Below are positions 25,853 to 35,447 of a stretch of DNA of 64,000 nucleotides, one piece after another (position 1 is the stretch's first letter; each line of letters starts with the position of its first letter). The notes under the pieces are model-generated. The model was not told where the DNA came from, ran no database searches, and saw nothing but the letters and a program-made list of their open reading frames with translations. Source of the stretch: Flavobacterium sp. ov086 (lineage in GTDB: Bacteria; Bacteroidota; Bacteroidia; Flavobacteriales; Flavobacteriaceae); contig NZ_FZNL01000018.1 in assembly GCF_900187965.1 (NCBI RefSeq), positions 78,327-142,326 on the forward strand, in the 5' to 3' direction. The position numbers and the translations under genes are program-made.

Positions 25853-26788
25853 TTAAAAGAATCTTGGCGATTTATCATATCCTTTTCCTAATAAATCTAA
25901 ATCGAAGAGCAGCATAATTTCATGCGTTCCCGAATTAAACTGTCCTAAATTCGAAAGTGTGTAGTCATAAGCATAACCAACTCTCAAAGATGGCGTAACA
26001 TTGATATTTACTAAGGCACTCACAGCATCATTTATTCTATAAGCGGCACCAAGTTCAAACTTATTATTATATAGAACATTAGCCGTTAAATCTACCGAAA
26101 CTGGCGCTCCTTTTACAAATTTTGCCATGAATGCAGGTTTTACTTTCCACATATCATTGACCTGAAAAACATATCCCGCAGTTAAGAAAGTATGAATTGC
26201 ATCTTCTCCAAAAGCATTAACTCCTGATTTTTCTTCGATGTATTTTGATTTCAATAAATTTGGCGCTGATATTCCCGCATAAAAATTATCTCTAAAATAA
26301 TAGGCTCCAACTCCAATATTTGGTTTGGTAGCATTAATATCCTGAGCAAAAGCAACATCTGTAGCTGCATTTCCGGATTGTAACTGAAATCCGTTAAAAT
26401 TACTCTGCATCGACGAGAATCCGGCTTTTACCCCTAAAGACAATCTATTTTTACCTCCTAAATTTAAAACATAGGCAAAATCAGCATAAACGTTATTTTC
26501 TTTTTTAGCACCATCACCAATATCATCTGATACAAATGACAAACCAACTTCAATCTTATCAGATAAGGCTGTGTGTCCAAAAAAGGTAAAAGTCTTTGGC
26601 GCTCCATATGCTCCAACCCATTGCGTTCTGTATAATCCTCCAAAATTCATCATTAACGGAGTCCCTGTTGCGTACGCCGGATTTACCACACTCATGTTAT
26701 ACATATAATGGGTATATTCAGGATCCTGCTGCGCTGAAGCGGGTATTATATAGAGAAGAAAAAGTATATAAAGTATTATTTTTTTCAT
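25853..26788 (-). CDS. PorP/SprF-family outer-membrane protein
   Basis: 311 residues with a signal peptide (MKKIILYILFLLYIIPASAQ) and the family start QDPEYTHYMYNMSVVNPAYA. Repeated barrel strands include GLYRTQWVGAYGAPKTFTFF and SLRVGYAYDYTLSNLGQFNSGTHEIML, and the C-terminus is GKGYDKSPRFF. PorP/SprF proteins are outer-membrane partners that help secretion or surface attachment of a cognate T9SS substrate. The cognate substrate is almost certainly the adhesin gene 32 nt upstream. Confidence 0.95.
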   Translation of the reverse strand: MKKIILYILFLLYIIPASAQQDPEYTHYMYNMSVVNPAYATGTPLMMNFGGLYRTQWVGAYGAPKTFTFFGHTALSDKIEVGLSFVSDDIGDGAKKENNVYADFAYVLNLGGKNRLSLGVKAGFSSMQSNFNGFQLQSGNAATDVAFAQDINATKPNIGVGAYYFRDNFYAGISAPNLLKSKYIEEKSGVNAFGEDAIHTFLTAGYVFQVNDMWKVKPAFMAKFVKGAPVSVDLTANVLYNNKFELGAAYRINDAVSALVNINVTPSLRVGYAYDYTLSNLGQFNSGTHEIMLLFDLDLLGKGYDKSPRFF

Positions 26789-26820
26789 TTGAAAATTATA
26801 TTAAATAATGTAAAAAAGAA

Positions 26821-29454
26821 TTATCGATTTAAATAAAGTCGCCCTTGCTGAGGAGGTTTATTGTCTTTATTAAAATGAATAACATAAAAATAAACTCCAT
26901 TTGGTGCTATTCCACCATTAAGCCCTTTGTTCTCATAGTTTATTCCGTCCCAACCCGGTTTATCTTTTCCTCCTTTATACATTCCGTTTCCGTATCTGTT
27001 AAAAATCTCGATAGTATAATTCGGATATAAAAATTCAATATTTGTAATTTCAAACAAATCATTTACGCCATCTCCATTAGGCGAAAACCCATCAGGAATA
27101 AAGAAAGGATATTGAGGAGAATCACATTCTTTCAGCGAAACCGTTGCCGGAGTACTTTGCTCAGAATAACAGTTTGTTGTTGTCGAAAAATCGAACCCGT
27201 AATATGTTTTTTTATCAACCAAAAGTGTAGAAGACGGTAATAAATTTCCATTATTTGGCGCATCGTACCAAACCACTGTTGAAGGTGAATCTGTTTTAGT
27301 TGATAAATCTGCAATTGTAGGATTATCTAATCCGCAGAATTCAGGATCATTACTCAATACAGGTGCGGGAGTATCATTTATTGTGACTGTAATCATTGTT
27401 GGATCTGATATACATTTTAATGTCGTTTGTCTTAAATAATAGCTTTCTGCTTTTAACACATATGTACTCGCGAGGGGAGTTGTTGCTGTTGCAGAATCAT
27501 ACCAGGAATATTGTGCTCCTTTTGGATCTAAGTTTGCAATTGTAGCTTTATCAACTTTACAAAATTCCTGATTATTTGCAGCTGGTGCAACAGGAATTGG
27601 GTTTAGAGAGAAAACATCTGCGGCACCACTTACATCAGCACTACAAGTCGTTATATTATTGGTTAATTTTGTAATAGAAATTGTTGTCGCTCCGGGATTA
27701 ATAAGTAAACTGGCAGGAATTATAAAACTGGTACTCCCGGTTGAAGTGGTTAATGCAACTGTTTGCACTGTTGCTGTGTTACTTCCCGAAAGTAAATATG
27801 ATAGCGTAACATCTGTTAAAGTTCCTAAACCTGAAACTGCAACTGTAACATCGCTACCAAAACAAACATCGACAACTTGTATTCTTAAACTTGTAGCATT
27901 TGGCAACGGATTTACTAAAATATCCCCTTTTAAATTTGCGCTATTTACACATTGTGAAATTACATGTGTAATTGCAGTAATTGTCACAGTTGAAGTTCCG
28001 CTTTTTTGATTGAAAATTCCCGGAACAATAAAATTGTTTGAAACACCTCCAACAAAAGTTAATCTTGCAATTTGCGATGAAGCACTGTTGGCTCCGGTAA
28101 GATTATAAACAACATCGTAATCGCCATCTGCCAGTTTTGCTGCATCAGTGATTTGAATGGTCGCATCATCATTTTGACAAACAGTTGCCGGAGTTATTTT
28201 AGCTCCTGTTAAATCCGGAATTGCATAAACAATCAACTCATCTGATAAATCATCAACAATATTTACACATTTTTTTAAACTATTTACGGCAACCACATTT
28301 ACAATATCAACTCTAAAACGACCAACTGTCTGAAAGTAATTTGAATTAATTGGAAATATAAGAACTCCATTTGTAAAGTTTGCAATTACTGTTTCTCTTC
28401 GCGCTCTTGGTCCCGAAACATCAAACGTAACTTCGTAAAGGCCATTCGGAATTGGAGTTCTTCCTCTTGTAATAGTTACTGAATATTGCGCTGTCAAAAG
28501 TTCCGTTTCACAGATATCTGAATTTACTTCGACTGTCGCTCCAGTAAAATCAAGCCTTTCTTCAATTCTAATTACTACATTTGCAATGTCAGCCGGACAA
28601 ATTGGATTATCAGATGGGACTCTATAAGTAAACACATAAGTACCAGGTCCAAAAGTGTTATATATTTGCTCAATATCTATATTATGATCACCTACAAAAC
28701 TTAACTCTCCAGTGTTAACAACATTACCATCTTTCCATGTTCCTCCCGCGTCCTGTCCGGAAATCGAATTGAATAAATCATAATCAGAATAAGCCGACAG
28801 GCCATCATTTGCGCAGAAAAGTAAACTTCCAGCAATTCCAGCTTCAGGCGCCCTAACTACAGAAACTATTGCCGTTGACGACATCGCCGGACAACTACCA
28901 ATAGCTGGCATTGTATAAGTAAACTGGAAATCTCCTTCTGAATGTTCAACATAGAAACCAGCTCCCATAAATTCACCAGTAGTATCATTATGCCATTGCC
29001 CGTTTGACTGGGGCCCTAAAACAAGTCCGCTAAAAGCATTAAAAAGATTGTAACTTATATCTGCACTACATACAGTAACATTTGGAGAAGTTTGTCCTGA
29101 ATATCCTCCAATTATAACTTCAACAGTAGCCGAATTATCTGTACATCCAGCACTACCGGTAACGGTATAAGTATAATGAAAAACACCACTTACATGGATA
29201 AGTTGCGCATTTAAAATTCCTGTACCTTTATTTAATCCTCCAGAATCATCATCATCTGTCCAAACTCCACCAGCAACCGGAGTACCATTTAATTTTGTAA
29301 ATAAATTTATTGTCCTATTAGCATTATTTGGTAAATCACAAATTGTAAATGAACTATCATCACCTGCACATTGTGCATAAATTGCAGAAGGAAAAATTGA
29401 GAAAAAAATAAAAAACAAAAATATACGTAGGAAATTATTGTAGTTTTTGATCAT
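26821..29454 (-). CDS. T9SS type B (gliding-type) adhesin-like protein
   Basis: 877 residues. The N-terminal signal ends near IYAQ. The body is made of repeated beta-rich modules around Cys and Thr/Ser (VCSADISYNLF, ICDLPNNANRTINLF, VCQNDDATIQITDAAKLADG, FCKVDKATIANLDPKGAQYS), in the style of Ig-like adhesin repeats. The last 95 residues are a CHU_C/type B sorting domain: PFFIPDGFSPNGDGVNDLFE, then YTIEIFNRYGNGMYKGG and GVYFYVIHFN. These proteins cross the outer membrane by the type IX system and stay at the surface. First gene of the three-gene cassette. Confidence 0.93.
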   Translation of the reverse strand: MIKNYNNFLRIFLFFIFFSIFPSAIYAQCAGDDSSFTICDLPNNANRTINLFTKLNGTPVAGGVWTDDDDSGGLNKGTGILNAQLIHVSGVFHYTYTVTGSAGCTDNSATVEVIIGGYSGQTSPNVTVCSADISYNLFNAFSGLVLGPQSNGQWHNDTTGEFMGAGFYVEHSEGDFQFTYTMPAIGSCPAMSSTAIVSVVRAPEAGIAGSLLFCANDGLSAYSDYDLFNSISGQDAGGTWKDGNVVNTGELSFVGDHNIDIEQIYNTFGPGTYVFTYRVPSDNPICPADIANVVIRIEERLDFTGATVEVNSDICETELLTAQYSVTITRGRTPIPNGLYEVTFDVSGPRARRETVIANFTNGVLIFPINSNYFQTVGRFRVDIVNVVAVNSLKKCVNIVDDLSDELIVYAIPDLTGAKITPATVCQNDDATIQITDAAKLADGDYDVVYNLTGANSASSQIARLTFVGGVSNNFIVPGIFNQKSGTSTVTITAITHVISQCVNSANLKGDILVNPLPNATSLRIQVVDVCFGSDVTVAVSGLGTLTDVTLSYLLSGSNTATVQTVALTTSTGSTSFIIPASLLINPGATTISITKLTNNITTCSADVSGAADVFSLNPIPVAPAANNQEFCKVDKATIANLDPKGAQYSWYDSATATTPLASTYVLKAESYYLRQTTLKCISDPTMITVTINDTPAPVLSNDPEFCGLDNPTIADLSTKTDSPSTVVWYDAPNNGNLLPSSTLLVDKKTYYGFDFSTTTNCYSEQSTPATVSLKECDSPQYPFFIPDGFSPNGDGVNDLFEITNIEFLYPNYTIEIFNRYGNGMYKGGKDKPGWDGINYENKGLNGGIAPNGVYFYVIHFNKDNKPPQQGRLYLNR

Positions 29455-29614
29455 AAATTATTTTTTTTGCATAAACTTAATAAAATATTAACGCTCGTTG
29501 ACCAAAAAAAATATTTTAACAGTTAATTTTTCACAAAACTCACACATACTACAAAATCATTACTGATAATCATCATTTTAATTTAAAAAACTGAATATAT
29601 TTTAATTGATTTTT

Positions 29615-30940
29615 CTACAATTCATCTTCTAATCTAAATCTGAATTTAAGCACCAGACTATTCCTTTCGACTTCTAAATTAATCCAGATATCATCTTCAG
29701 ATTTCAATAAATTATTAATCTGCTGCAAAGTATATTTATACGGTTTAACACCATTTATACTTATAACAATATCGCCTTTTTGCAGTCCACATTTTTCGGC
29801 TGGAGATTGTTTCCGAATATTTACTATCTCATAAACTGGTTTTAATAAAAATTTATAAATAAAATCTCCATTTTTCTTTTCGTTTCCCTCCATCTCACGT
29901 GTTGAAGTAACAACTTGTATAGTCTCCATATGAACCGTTTCCTGAACCCATTGCAAACCATTATGCTGAAGCACAATACCACTTTTATTGTATGTAAAAG
30001 CCTCGGTAAATTTAGCATTCTTCTTAAGATAGACTTTCTTATCAGCATAATCCAGAACAATTCTAAAACGTTTTAAAACCTCACCGCCTACTGAACCAAT
30101 ACGATCCGGAACCATTTTAACATTTCGGATAGATGCCGAATCCGGAAAAGAAACAATTGGTTTTTTAAATTTAAATTCATCAATAGAGAACTCATCTATT
30201 TTTGCCCGATGTCCTTCAATATCTCCACTAAAACCTTTTCCTAAAAAGTCAGGAAAGTTCTTTTTGGGCAATTTAATCTTGTTGTTTTCAAATATCCAAA
30301 AAGCATCACTATTTCCAATATCAATTAGAAGTTTTGCCGGAATCTGCACATTATTAACAGTCGCTGTTGTATAAAGATAAGGCTTAGACCTCTCAATAGT
30401 TATTGGTATTACTTTAAATTTTTTCTCTAATTTTTTCTTAAATTCTTCACTATTCAAATGAACAGTAATCTTCTTTTTTTGATAATTGATTTCTATCAAA
30501 TTATTTTTAAAAAATTTATATCCAATAATTCCATTTACAGGAATCCCAATATGTGAAGACAGATTGAAACTCTGATCCAGAATAATGAATACCATATGAT
30601 TATTAGACCTTAAACCATGTGTTTCAAAAGTATTATTTGTCGATTTTAAACCTTCAATTTCCTGTTCGCTTCCTAATCCTCTCAATTTTATTTTTTCGAC
30701 ATTATTAAAACTTACTTCTTGTTTCTCTTCCATACTAAACAAGATCGTTTCCTCGACTCCGGAATCCAATAAGAAATTCAATTCGACTCCGTTTACTTTT
30801 ATTGGAATAAAAATGAGATTATTAATCAAATTAAAAGGAATAGTAACCTGTTTACTTTTCCCCTGAATTGAAAAGTCACCTTGAGCATTTACTAATAAAG
30901 ATGCTAAAAGCCCAAAAAACAACATAACTTTTTTTCTCAT
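29615..30940 (-). CDS. secreted retropepsin-like aspartyl protease with PDZ domain
   Basis: Signal peptide ending near NAQ (residue 20). Two aspartyl-protease-like halves follow: FLLDSGVEETI with Asp59-Ser-Gly, and LLIDIGNSDAFW near residue 204, where the canonical D(T/S)G is Asp-Ile-Gly. A PDZ domain lies at about 360-425 (VNIRKQSPAEKCGLQKGDIV). This architecture is common in Bacteroidota periplasmic or lipid-anchored PDZ-proteases; substrates are unknown. The second motif lacks Thr/Ser, so the active site may be asymmetric or the protein may be single-lobed and dimeric. It is divergent from the aminotransferase gene. Confidence 0.85.
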   Translation of the reverse strand: MRKKVMLFFGLLASLLVNAQGDFSIQGKSKQVTIPFNLINNLIFIPIKVNGVELNFLLDSGVEETILFSMEEKQEVSFNNVEKIKLRGLGSEQEIEGLKSTNNTFETHGLRSNNHMVFIILDQSFNLSSHIGIPVNGIIGYKFFKNNLIEINYQKKKITVHLNSEEFKKKLEKKFKVIPITIERSKPYLYTTATVNNVQIPAKLLIDIGNSDAFWIFENNKIKLPKKNFPDFLGKGFSGDIEGHRAKIDEFSIDEFKFKKPIVSFPDSASIRNVKMVPDRIGSVGGEVLKRFRIVLDYADKKVYLKKNAKFTEAFTYNKSGIVLQHNGLQWVQETVHMETIQVVTSTREMEGNEKKNGDFIYKFLLKPVYEIVNIRKQSPAEKCGLQKGDIVISINGVKPYKYTLQQINNLLKSEDDIWINLEVERNSLVLKFRFRLEDEL

Positions 30941-31033
30941 TGATAGTTTTTTATTATAAAATTAGTAAATATATTGATAATTGTTACATTTTCACAAGTG
31001 CCTTTAATGTTTACATTAAATTCGAAAAAAAAA

Positions 31034-31045
31034 TGCAAATTTGCA
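31034..31045. promoter_or_regulatory. 12-bp palindrome in the aminotransferase leader
   Basis: TGCAAATTTGCA is a perfect palindrome, 17 nt before the ATG at 31063, and includes AAATTTG, close to the -7 sequence. It could be an operator or part of the promoter; no protein can be assigned. Confidence 0.35.
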
Positions 31046-31062
31046 CTTCAATAATAAAGCTC

Positions 31063-32259
31063 ATGCCAACAATTTCACTCAAAGGCAGAAACATGCCCGA
31101 ATCACCGATACGTAAACTTGCTCCTTATGCAGATCTTGCAAAACAAAAAGGACATAAAGTGTATCATTTAAACATTGGTCAACCAGATATCAAGACACCC
31201 GAAGTGGCCATCGAGGCGGTAAAAAATATTGATTTAACTATTATAGAATACAGTCCGTCTGCCGGATATGAAAGTTATAGAAAAAAATTAGCAAAATTTT
31301 ACCAACGCCAAAACGTAAATGTAAACCCAGAAGACATCATTGTTACTACAGGTGGTTCTGAAGCCTTATTATTTGCACTAGCCACAATTACAGATCCAGG
31401 AGATGAAATCATTATTCCTGAGCCTTTTTACGCCAATTATCATGCATTTGCGTCATCAACCAGTGCAACGGTAATTCCTGTAATTTCGACAATCGAAAGT
31501 GCTTTTGCATTGCCAAGCATTGAAACTGTAGAAAAACTAATTACACCAAAAACTAAAGCTATTTTAATTTGTAATCCTGGTAATCCAACAGGTTATTTAT
31601 ACTCTGAATCAGAAATTAAACAACTCGCAAGCTTAATCAAAAAGCATGATTTGTATTTAATTGCTGACGAAGTTTATCGTGAATTTTTGTACGATGGAGA
31701 TGATGTTCATTATTCTGTAATGAATCTTGAAGATGTACAGCAAAACGTAATCATGGTAGATTCAGTTTCAAAACGTTACAGTATGTGTGGCGCAAGAATT
31801 GGATGTTTGGTCACTAAAAACAAAGATGTTTTGGCAACTGTAATGAAATTTGCCCAAGCACGTTTGAGCCCGCCAACAATCGAACAAATTGCATGCGAAG
31901 CTGCAATAGATACTCCGCAAAGTTATTTTGACGAAGTAATTTCAGAATATAAAGAACGTCGCGATACTTTAATTACCGAATTAAACAAAATTGAAGGCGT
32001 AATTGTAACTAAACCAAAAGGTGCTTTTTATTGTATTGCACAATTGCCAATTGACAATTCAGAAGATTTTGCACAATGGCTTTTAGAAAGTTATGATCTT
32101 AATGGAGAAACTGTAATGGTTGCTCCTGCTGCCGGTTTTTACTCGACTCCGGGAATGGGACTTAATCAGGTAAGAATTGCTTATGTCTTGAATAAGAAAG
32201 ATTTAATTACTGCTGTAAACATTTTAAAAGAAGCTCTTTTGGTTTACAACAGAAAATAA
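31063..32259 (+). CDS. class I pyridoxal-phosphate aminotransferase (aspartate type)
   Basis: Transfers amino groups between aspartate-type amino acids and 2-oxo acids using pyridoxal phosphate. The start at 31063 (MPTISLKGRNMPESPIRKL) gives 398 residues, as usual; an ATG at 30940 would add 41 residues of low-complexity, non-homologous sequence and overlap the divergent promoter. Seen: GGSEALLFALA (phosphate-cup region), NPGNPTG, ADEVYREFLYDG, and VSKRYSMCGARIG with the cofactor lysine. Terminator at 32280. Confidence 0.93.
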   Translation: MPTISLKGRNMPESPIRKLAPYADLAKQKGHKVYHLNIGQPDIKTPEVAIEAVKNIDLTIIEYSPSAGYESYRKKLAKFYQRQNVNVNPEDIIVTTGGSEALLFALATITDPGDEIIIPEPFYANYHAFASSTSATVIPVISTIESAFALPSIETVEKLITPKTKAILICNPGNPTGYLYSESEIKQLASLIKKHDLYLIADEVYREFLYDGDDVHYSVMNLEDVQQNVIMVDSVSKRYSMCGARIGCLVTKNKDVLATVMKFAQARLSPPTIEQIACEAAIDTPQSYFDEVISEYKERRDTLITELNKIEGVIVTKPKGAFYCIAQLPIDNSEDFAQWLLESYDLNGETVMVAPAAGFYSTPGMGLNQVRIAYVLNKKDLITAVNILKEALLVYNRK

Positions 32260-32279
32260 GAACAATAATAAAAGCATTC

Positions 32280-32313
32280 AAAAGACAATAACTCCTTATG
32301 TTATTGTCTTTTG
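32280..32313 (+). terminator. terminator after the aminotransferase
   Basis: AAAAGACAATAAC (32280-32292) pairs with GTTATTGTCTTTT (32300-32312), 7-nt loop. Confidence 0.8.
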
Positions 32314-32459
32314 TGTTTAAAAAAAACAGCAAATTAGTTTTAATTTAAATTATATCCAAAAAGGAGTAATTAAATAGTAAAAACGATAGAAAAGGTTTGC
32401 TTTTTATTAATTATCTTTACCGCCTTAAAAAGAAATACCCATACTAATAGTAGTTTTTA

Positions 32460-33131
32460 ATGACAAATAACGAAGATTTTTTAGACGAAATAGGAGACAA
32501 TCATTTTAGTAGTAATGCGAAAAACCCTTTAAGACAGGATGCTTTTGACTTAACTGATGATGAAAAAATAGAAAAAATAAAAAAAGATGTTGAAAACATT
32601 CTGCAAACACTTGGAATGGATTTGACTGATGACAGCATAAAAGGTACTCCAAACCGAGTAGCTAAAATGTTTGTAAAGGAGATTTTTGGTGGTTTAAACC
32701 CTTCAAGACAGCCAAAAGCTTCAACTTTTGAAAATAACTACAAATACGGTGAAATGCTTGTAGAGAAAAACATTACTGTTTATTCTACTTGCGAACACCA
32801 TTTACTGCCAATTATCGGTAGAGCACACGTAGCTTATATTTCTAACGGAAGAGTTATTGGTTTATCTAAAATGAACCGAATTGTAGAATATTATGCCAAA
32901 AGACCTCAGGTTCAAGAGCGTTTGACAATGCAGATTGTTCAGGAACTACAAAAAGCTTTAGGTACTGAAGATGTTGCCTGCGTTATTGATGCAAAACATC
33001 TGTGCGTTAACTCAAGAGGAATCAAAGATATCGAAAGCAGCACTGTAACTTCTGAATTTGGTGGTAAATTTAAAGATCCTCAAACAAAACGAGAACTATT
33101 AGATTACATTAAATTAGATACTCAGTTTTAG
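32460..33131 (+). CDS. folE: GTP cyclohydrolase I
   Basis: Converts GTP to dihydroneopterin triphosphate, the first step of tetrahydrofolate and pterin synthesis. TCEHHLLPIIG contains Cys111, His113 and His114, with two of the zinc ligands; a second Cys lies in KHLCVNSRGI near residue 181. KMNRIVEYYAKRPQVQERL is a family hallmark. 223 residues with an N-terminal extension of about 30 residues, as in other Bacteroidota. Downstream is a repeat-rich gap and a four-helix-bundle gene. Confidence 0.96.
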   Translation: MTNNEDFLDEIGDNHFSSNAKNPLRQDAFDLTDDEKIEKIKKDVENILQTLGMDLTDDSIKGTPNRVAKMFVKEIFGGLNPSRQPKASTFENNYKYGEMLVEKNITVYSTCEHHLLPIIGRAHVAYISNGRVIGLSKMNRIVEYYAKRPQVQERLTMQIVQELQKALGTEDVACVIDAKHLCVNSRGIKDIESSTVTSEFGGKFKDPQTKRELLDYIKLDTQF

Positions 33132-33219
33132 TTTAATCGGGAAATCGTTAATTTGTTTAATCGCTTCATAGCAAATCTTCTATTTTCGATTAAACAAATC
33201 AACAATTAAACAACAAAAC
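33128..33219. repeat. ATTAAAC/GTTTAAT repeat cluster (after folE)
   Basis: GTTTAATCGGGAAATCG, GTTTAATCGC, CGATTAAACAAATC and CAATTAAACAAC are packed into 90 nt, the same words as at 22391-22512. The inverse copies could pair. The four-helix-bundle gene begins right after it. Confidence 0.55.
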
Positions 33220-33507
33220 ATGTATACTTTTTCGTTTGAAAAGTTAGAAGTTTGGCAAAACTCAAGAATGTTTATTTTGGATATTTATAAATTAACTAGT
33301 AAATTTCCATCAAATGAATTGTTCGGAATAACTTCTCAAATAAAAAGAAGCTCCTCCTCAATTGCGACAAACATTGCAGAAGGAACTTCGAGAAATACGA
33401 ATAAAGACAAAGCTCATTTTTTGACAATATCTTATTCATCAGCAATGGAAACTTTAAATAATTTGATTATTTCTAAAGATTTAAAACATCTATCTGAGAA
33501 TGAATAA
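33220..33507 (+). pseudogene. four-helix-bundle protein, interrupted by a stop codon
   Basis: 95 residues of a stand-alone four-helix-bundle family protein (the 23S rRNA intervening-sequence type): YTFSFEKLEVWQNSRMF, LTSKFPSNELFGITSQIKRS and SIATNIAEGTSRNT are hallmarks. The frame stops at TAA 33505-33507, then continues open in the same frame as IESREKIEKICTQINSLKKY and ends at 33583-33585, giving the 121 residues expected of the family. One base change would restore it, so it is probably a recent nonsense mutation, or a shortened protein. The function of the family is unknown. Confidence 0.8.
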
Positions 33508-33597
33508 ATCGAGTCTCGTGAGAAAATTGAAAAAATTTGCACTCAGATAAATAGTTTAAAAAAATACTATCTTTCTAAAGAATAATAAAGCTGATAA

Positions 33598-33639
33598 AAC
33601 ACCATTAAACGTTTGCACGATTAAACAGTAAAAGAAAAT
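33598..33639. repeat. ATTAAAC repeat words before cysS
   Basis: ATTAAACGTTTGCACGATT and AAACAGTAAAAG occupy the cysS leader; the second matches the tail of the valS-upstream cluster (ATTAAACAGTAAAA). Confidence 0.45.
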
Positions 33640-35118
33640 ATGCCACTATATACAAGTCAACATCTAAAAATATACAATTCACTTTCGGGTGAAAAAGAAA
33701 ATTTCAACCCAATTCATGAAGGAAATGTTGGAATGTATGTTTGTGGACCTACAGTTTACAGCAATGTACACTTAGGAAATGTGAGAACATTTATGTCTTT
33801 TGACGTGATATTCAGGTATTTTTTACATCTTGATTATAAGGTTCGTTATGTGCGAAACATTACTGATGTTGGACATATTGTTGACGATGTGGATGAAGGA
33901 GAGGATAAAATTGCCAAAAAAGCCCGTTTAGAGCAACTGGAACCTATGGAAGTTGTGCAGCGCTATACGGTAGATTTTCATGACATTTTGAAGTCATTTA
34001 ATTTTTTACCACCAAGTATTGAACCAACCGCTACTGGACACATTATTGAGCAAATTGAAATCATCAAAAAAATTATCGATACCGGAATTGGCTATGTAGC
34101 CAACGGATCGGTATATTTTGATGTCGTAAAATATAACGAAACCAACAATTACGGAGTTTTAAGTGGCCGAAACATCGAAGATATGCTAGCCAATACCCGT
34201 GATCTTGATGGACAATCAGACAAAAGAAATCCGCAGGATTTTGCACTTTGGAAAAAAGCAGAACCGGAACATATCATGAGATGGCCTTCGCCTTGGAGTG
34301 ATGGGTTCCCAGGCTGGCATCTTGAATGTACTGCTATGAGCACCAAATATCTTGGGAATCATTTTGATATTCACGGTGGTGGAATGGATTTGAAATTCCC
34401 TCATCACGAATGTGAAATCGCACAAAATGAAGCTTGTACTGGTCAATCTCCGGTAAATTATTGGATGCACGCCAACATGCTTACTTTGAACGGTAAAAAA
34501 ATGGCGAAATCTACTGGAAATAACATTTTACCAGGTGAGATTTTAAGCGGAAATAACAATATTTTAAGCAAAGCTTTTTCTGCATCTGTAACACGTTTTT
34601 TCATGTTGCAGGCACATTACAGAAGCATTTTAGATTTTTCTGATGATGCAATTGTTGCTGCCGAAAAAGGTTATAAAAGATTAATGGAAGCTGTTGATGC
34701 TTTACCAACTATTACCGCAAGCGCAACAAGCTCGATAGACATCAATTCCTGGAAACAATTGTGCTACGATGCCATGAACGACGATTTTAATACTCCTATT
34801 TTAATCGCGCAATTATTCGAGGCCGTTCGCTATATCAATTTATTGAAAGAAGGAAAAGAAACGATTTCTGCAGAAGATCTAAAAACACTTACAGAAGCAA
34901 TTAAAGCTTTTGTTTTTGACGTTTTAGGCTTAAGCGATGAAAAAGCAGCAGACGCTAATAACGATAAATTAGAAGGTGTTGTTAATATGCTTATCGGAAT
35001 GAGAAACCAAGCCAGAGCTGATAAAAACTTTGCACTTTCTGACCAAATTCGTGATCAGTTGATTGCTTTAGGTATTCAGTTGAAAGACGGGAAAGAAGGC
35101 ACAAGCTTCTCTATATAA
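33640..35118 (+). CDS. cysS: cysteine--tRNA ligase
   Basis: Charges tRNA-Cys. MYVCGPTVYSNVHLGNVRT contains the zinc-ligand Cys and the HIGH-type HLGN; KKMAKSTGNN near 288 is the KMSKS motif. FPHHECEIAQNEA carries further zinc ligands (His and Cys/Glu). 492 residues is normal. It precedes yidD by 22 nt, and lgt follows, so cysS-yidD-lgt may share a transcript. Confidence 0.97.
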   Translation: MPLYTSQHLKIYNSLSGEKENFNPIHEGNVGMYVCGPTVYSNVHLGNVRTFMSFDVIFRYFLHLDYKVRYVRNITDVGHIVDDVDEGEDKIAKKARLEQLEPMEVVQRYTVDFHDILKSFNFLPPSIEPTATGHIIEQIEIIKKIIDTGIGYVANGSVYFDVVKYNETNNYGVLSGRNIEDMLANTRDLDGQSDKRNPQDFALWKKAEPEHIMRWPSPWSDGFPGWHLECTAMSTKYLGNHFDIHGGGMDLKFPHHECEIAQNEACTGQSPVNYWMHANMLTLNGKKMAKSTGNNILPGEILSGNNNILSKAFSASVTRFFMLQAHYRSILDFSDDAIVAAEKGYKRLMEAVDALPTITASATSSIDINSWKQLCYDAMNDDFNTPILIAQLFEAVRYINLLKEGKETISAEDLKTLTEAIKAFVFDVLGLSDEKAADANNDKLEGVVNMLIGMRNQARADKNFALSDQIRDQLIALGIQLKDGKEGTSFSI

Positions 35119-35140
35119 TCAATTCATTTTCTAATAAATC

Positions 35141-35380
35141 ATGAAAGTAATTACTCCATTTGTTTTATTAGTGCGCTTCTATCAAACTGCAATTTCACCT
35201 TTTACACCGGCGTCTTGCAGATTCGAGCCAACATGCTCGAGTTACATGATTGAAGCACTTCAAAAACATGGATTATTTTACGGAGGCTACTTGGGTATGA
35301 AACGTATTTTAAGTTGTCATCCTTGGGGAAGAACAGGCTATGATCCCGTTCCGGAGAAGAAATGTTCACACAAACATTAA
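35141..35380 (+). CDS. yidD: membrane protein insertion efficiency factor
   Basis: 79 residues with YQTAISPFTPASCRFEPTCS and CHPWGRTGYDPVP, the YidD hallmarks with their conserved cysteines. It helps YidC-type insertion of membrane proteins at the inner membrane and is peripheral rather than membrane-spanning. Short even for the family but complete. Confidence 0.95.
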   Translation: MKVITPFVLLVRFYQTAISPFTPASCRFEPTCSSYMIEALQKHGLFYGGYLGMKRILSCHPWGRTGYDPVPEKKCSHKH

Positions 35381-35447
35381 CTTTTTATAATGAGGAACTC
35401 TACTTTAAATATTTATTTTTACAACCAATAAAAAAATACAATACTAC

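Noticed and set aside
25852..25878. Longer start of the OmpA/PD40 gene
   Set aside because: It overlaps the upstream gene and puts polar residues before the signal peptide; ATG 25851 follows directly after the upstream stop.
29561..29580. Fur-box-like GATAATCATCATTTT near the T9SS adhesin
   Set aside because: Only a partial palindrome, in an AT-rich gap, with no known link between Fur and this gene.
30940..31062. N-terminal extension of the aminotransferase from ATG 30940
   Set aside because: The extra 41 residues are low-complexity, the region holds the divergent gene's leader and a palindrome, and the standard family start fits 31063.
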